DNA of 8,768 nucleotides, taken from contig DGAZ01000028.1 of assembly GCA_002384685.1 (NCBI GenBank), positions 8,358 through 17,125 of the forward strand, given 5' to 3'. Under the pieces are notes generated by a model. It saw only the letters and a list, made by a program, of their open reading frames with translations, was not told where the DNA came from and did no database searches. The DNA is from Methylophilales bacterium UBA4017 (GTDB lineage: Bacteria > Pseudomonadota > Gammaproteobacteria > Burkholderiales > Methylophilaceae). Position numbers and translations under genes: made by a program. The stretch's first letter is position 1; every line of letters begins with the position of its first letter. This document shows, piece by piece, positions 6,994 through 8,768 of the stretch.

Positions 6994-7023
6994 TCGGCTT
7001 CAAAAATTGTACTGGAGTACCCA

Positions 7024-7158
7024 ATGAAAAGGACTTATCAACCATCAAAAATTAAGCGCGCTAGAACGCATGGGTTTCTTGTTCGCATGAAAACACGAGG
7101 TGGAAGAGCTGTGATTGCATCAAGACGGGCTAAAGGAAGAGCGCGCCTAGGCATTTAG
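7024..7158 (+). CDS. rpmH: 50S ribosomal protein L34
   Basis: A 44-residue, very basic protein of the large ribosomal subunit, matching the family from its first residue: MKRTYQPSKIKRARTHGF, then a central RMKTRGGR and the C-terminal RRAKGRARL. It ends with LGI, two residues shorter than E. coli L34 (46). The ATG at 7024 is chosen because the family signature begins there and GGAG (7014-7017) lies 6 bases before it. The frame is open further upstream to an ATG at 6952, but that ATG precedes the promoter and adds sequence unlike L34. It diverges from dnaA, the classic arrangement next to an origin. Confidence 0.98.
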   Translation: MKRTYQPSKIKRARTHGFLVRMKTRGGRAVIASRRAKGRARLGI

Positions 7159-7171
7159 CACGTATTCTCAA

Positions 7172-7504
7172 TTGCAGAATAAAGAATACAAACTTTTAAA
7201 CGCGGATGATTTTTCATCCGTTTTTAATTTTAGAAAACGCTTAAGTTCGGAACATATTTTTTTGCATTATGCTCCGAATACTCAAAATCATTACCGCATA
7301 GGCTTTGTGGTTGCAAAAAAAGTTGAAAAAAGGGCGGTTAGAAGAAACTATATGAGACGCTCAATTCGAGAAGTTGTAATGCATGAATTTGATAAAAGCG
7401 TGCCCGTAGATATCGTTTTTAGAGTTAAACAGTCTTATTACCGTTCTGATTTTAATTCTATTAGGCTAGAATTGCTTGATCTTTTAAAAAGAATCAAAAT
7501 ATGA
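7172..7504 (+). CDS. rnpA: Ribonuclease P protein component
   Basis: A 110-residue small basic protein that binds the RNase P RNA and helps it cut the 5' leaders from tRNA precursors. The family pattern is clear: YKLLNADDFSSVFNFRKR near the N-terminus (6-23), then the RNR region VVAKKVEKRAVRRNYMRRSIRE (46-67) on the RNA-binding face. The start is TTG at 7172: the frame is closed by a stop at 7148-7150, and no ATG or GTG lies between that stop and the conserved YKLL segment. No Shine-Dalgarno sequence is seen, and the rpmH stop is 13 bases upstream, so initiation may depend on coupling. The stop overlaps the yidD start (ATGA). The rpmH-rnpA-yidD-yidC order is widespread in bacteria. Confidence 0.96.
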   Translation: MQNKEYKLLNADDFSSVFNFRKRLSSEHIFLHYAPNTQNHYRIGFVVAKKVEKRAVRRNYMRRSIREVVMHEFDKSVPVDIVFRVKQSYYRSDFNSIRLELLDLLKRIKI

Positions 7505-7716
7505 AAGCCCTAGTAATTCTTATTATTAAAATTTATCAATTTGCATTAAGTCCTTTTTTTGGGACGCAATGTCGGTTTACTCCATCTTGCTCCGCCTATA
7601 CAATTGAGGCTTTAGAGAGCTTTGGTTTTTTTAAGGGAAGTTGGATTGCAATAAAAAGGCTTTTGAGGTGTCGCCCAGGGGTTCCTGGAGGCTTAGATCC
7701 TCTGCCAAAAAAATAA
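7501..7716 (+). CDS. yidD: Membrane protein insertion efficiency factor YidD
   Basis: A 71-residue small protein that associates with the inner membrane and is thought to assist YidC-dependent insertion of membrane proteins. It has a hydrophobic, amphipathic N-terminus (residues 1-20), then the family signature CRFTPSCSAYTIEAL (24-38) and RLLRCRPGVPGGLDPLP (53-69). Cysteines 24, 30 and 57 are conserved family positions. The ATG overlaps the rnpA stop by ATGA, indicating translational coupling, and yidC starts 9 bases after its stop. It is somewhat shorter than E. coli YidD (85), because the variable C-terminal tail is missing. Confidence 0.96.
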   Translation: MKALVILIIKIYQFALSPFFGTQCRFTPSCSAYTIEALESFGFFKGSWIAIKRLLRCRPGVPGGLDPLPKK

Positions 7717-7725
7717 AAGGATAAT

Positions 7726-8768
7726 ATGGAAACTAAACGTTTAATTCTCTTTGTTGTTTTTTCTTTTTCTCTGCTTTTGTTGTGGGATTCGTGGCAAAGA
7801 GAACAGGCTCCGATGGAGACTTCAGCAGTGACAGAAAAACAACTGGACGCTAGCATCCCTTCGTCAAGCATTGTGTTGGCAGGTGATGAACCTATATCTA
7901 ATTCGACCTTTCAGCTTGCCAAGAGCTCACATATCACGGTTACAACGGATTTATATAATATTTCGATAAGCAATATTGGTGGAGATATTCGGTCTTTGGA
8001 GCTTTTGAAGCATAAGGACGCAAAAGGCGCACCCTATTTATTGATGAGTGACAAATCCAGCCCATTGCTTTATGTAGCGCAAACCGGCTTACTTGGCGAA
8101 GGCCTACCGACTCATAAAGATACATTTTTAGCAATGAAAACCAGCTACCAAATGAGCGAAAACGAACTAGAGGTGCCATTGGTTTTTGAAAACTCAGTTG
8201 TAAAAGTCAATAAAACCTATAAGTTTACAAAGAATAGTTATGTTATAAATGTTGCCTACAGCATCCTAAACAAATCAAATAATACAATAAAATCAAGTAC
8301 TTATTTACAATTCATCCATGATGGAACTACAAATCAAGGGTCTGCTATGATGCCTTCTTTCACAGGAACGGCATACTTTAATGATGAAGACAAGTTTACT
8401 AAACTGGCCTTTGATGATGTGAATAAAAAACCATTTTCTTTGATTACCAACAATGGTTGGATAGGGATTATTCAAAGATACTTTGTAGGAGCATGGATTT
8501 TGCCACCACAGACTCCCCGTGAATTATATTCAAAAAAAGTTGCTGAAAATATTTACGCCTCCGGCACTTTAGCTTCGCTTGGTGAGCTTGGGTCGGGTGA
8601 CACCAAGGTTTTTACGTCCGAGCTGTTTGTTGGGCCTCAGAGCAAAGACGATCTTAAGGCCGCTGCCGAAGGACTTTCTTATACCGTTGACTATGGCTGG
8701 CTTACATTTATTGCCTCCCCATTATTTTCCGTTTTATCTGGGATTCAGAAAGCCGTAATAAATTGGGG
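7726..8768 (+). CDS. yidC: Membrane protein insertase YidC, N-terminal part
   Basis: This gene is partial: the first 347 codons run off the right edge. YidC inserts and folds inner-membrane proteins, alone or with SecYEG. The N-terminus TKRLILFVVFSFSLLLLW is the first transmembrane helix (about 4-20), with WDSWQREQ following as in betaproteobacterial homologues. A polar linker leads to the periplasmic beta-sandwich domain (about 60-310; for example SNIGGDIRSLELLKH, with TFTGTAYF and NGWIGIIQRYFVGAW further on). From about residue 318 the sequence SYTVDYGWLTFIASPLF begins the conserved five-helix insertase core, which is cut off. AAGGA (7717-7721) is the ribosome site, with a short spacer of about 4 bases. 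The frame is intact throughout. The gene is the fourth in the rpmH cluster. Confidence 0.97.
   Translation, partial: METKRLILFVVFSFSLLLLWDSWQREQAPMETSAVTEKQLDASIPSSSIVLAGDEPISNSTFQLAKSSHITVTTDLYNISISNIGGDIRSLELLKHKDAKGAPYLLMSDKSSPLLYVAQTGLLGEGLPTHKDTFLAMKTSYQMSENELEVPLVFENSVVKVNKTYKFTKNSYVINVAYSILNKSNNTIKSSTYLQFIHDGTTNQGSAMMPSFTGTAYFNDEDKFTKLAFDDVNKKPFSLITNNGWIGIIQRYFVGAWILPPQTPRELYSKKVAENIYASGTLASLGELGSGDTKVFTSELFVGPQSKDDLKAAAEGLSYTVDYGWLTFIASPLFSVLSGIQKAVINW

Noticed and set aside
6982..7019. Direct repeat CTGGAGTA at 6982-6989 and 7012-7019 before rpmH
   Set aside because: One copy overlaps the -10 element and the other is the ribosome binding site. An 8-base match could be chance, with no further symmetry.
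6952..7023. A 24-codon N-terminal extension of L34 from the ATG at 6952
   Set aside because: The L34 family begins MKRT at 7024, GGAG sits at the right distance before that ATG, and a good promoter lies inside the proposed extension.
7596..7871. Open frame on the minus strand opposite yidD and the start of yidC
   Set aside because: It lies antisense to two clear family members and has no recognisable protein features of its own.
1..8768. A hidden defence system, mobile element, CRISPR array or novel operon
   Set aside because: Every open region is assigned to a well-known core gene, gaps are short, and there are no transposase, integrase or repeat-spacer patterns or changes in base composition that stand out by eye.

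Overview
The window looks like the replication-origin region of an AT-rich betaproteobacterial chromosome. Three things point there. dnaN is followed directly by gyrB, with no recF between them. The OxyR and YidC N-termini have the betaproteobacterial form (OxyR MTLSELRFIVAV; YidC TKRLILFVVFSFSL). The ribosomal-protein L34, RNase P and YidC genes run divergently from dnaA. Low GC together with this gene set would suit a streamlined lineage such as the Methylophilaceae, but that is a family-level guess from remembered sequences and was not tested.

Layout. The minus strand, read from high to low coordinates, carries dnaA (6860-5523), a 214-base spacer with the likely oriC, dnaN (5308-4205), gyrB (4182-1771), oxyR (1768-875) and the first 274 codons of a proton-translocating NAD(P) transhydrogenase alpha subunit (824 to the left edge). 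The plus strand carries rpmH (7024-7158), rnpA (7172-7504), yidD (7501-7716) and the first 347 codons of yidC (7726 to the right edge). Almost every base is coding. The only gaps worth describing are the dnaA-dnaN spacer and the 163-base dnaA-rpmH divergent promoter region. No gene-free stretch exceeds 300 bases.

How it works together. DnaA, the sliding clamp and gyrase B are made from one cluster beside the origin they serve. The spacer holds two oppositely oriented groups of DnaA boxes with an exact 11-base period, on either side of a perfect 14-base palindrome. AT-rich DNA, a hairpin-forming inverted repeat and a (TAA)6 tract lie on the dnaN side. A further perfect DnaA box lies over the putative dnaA promoter, as expected for autoregulation. 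oxyR follows gyrB by 2 bases, and pntA follows oxyR by 50, so a peroxide sensor and an NADPH-producing enzyme appear to be appended to the replication operon. The plus-strand cluster makes ribosomal protein L34, the RNase P protein and two membrane-insertion factors.

I see no mobile element, CRISPR array, tRNA, rRNA or unknown gene family. The genes are ordinary housekeeping genes. The points worth a second look are the origin architecture, an Asp-to-His change in the DnaA DNA-recognition motif, the oxyR/pntA linkage and the TTG start of rnpA.
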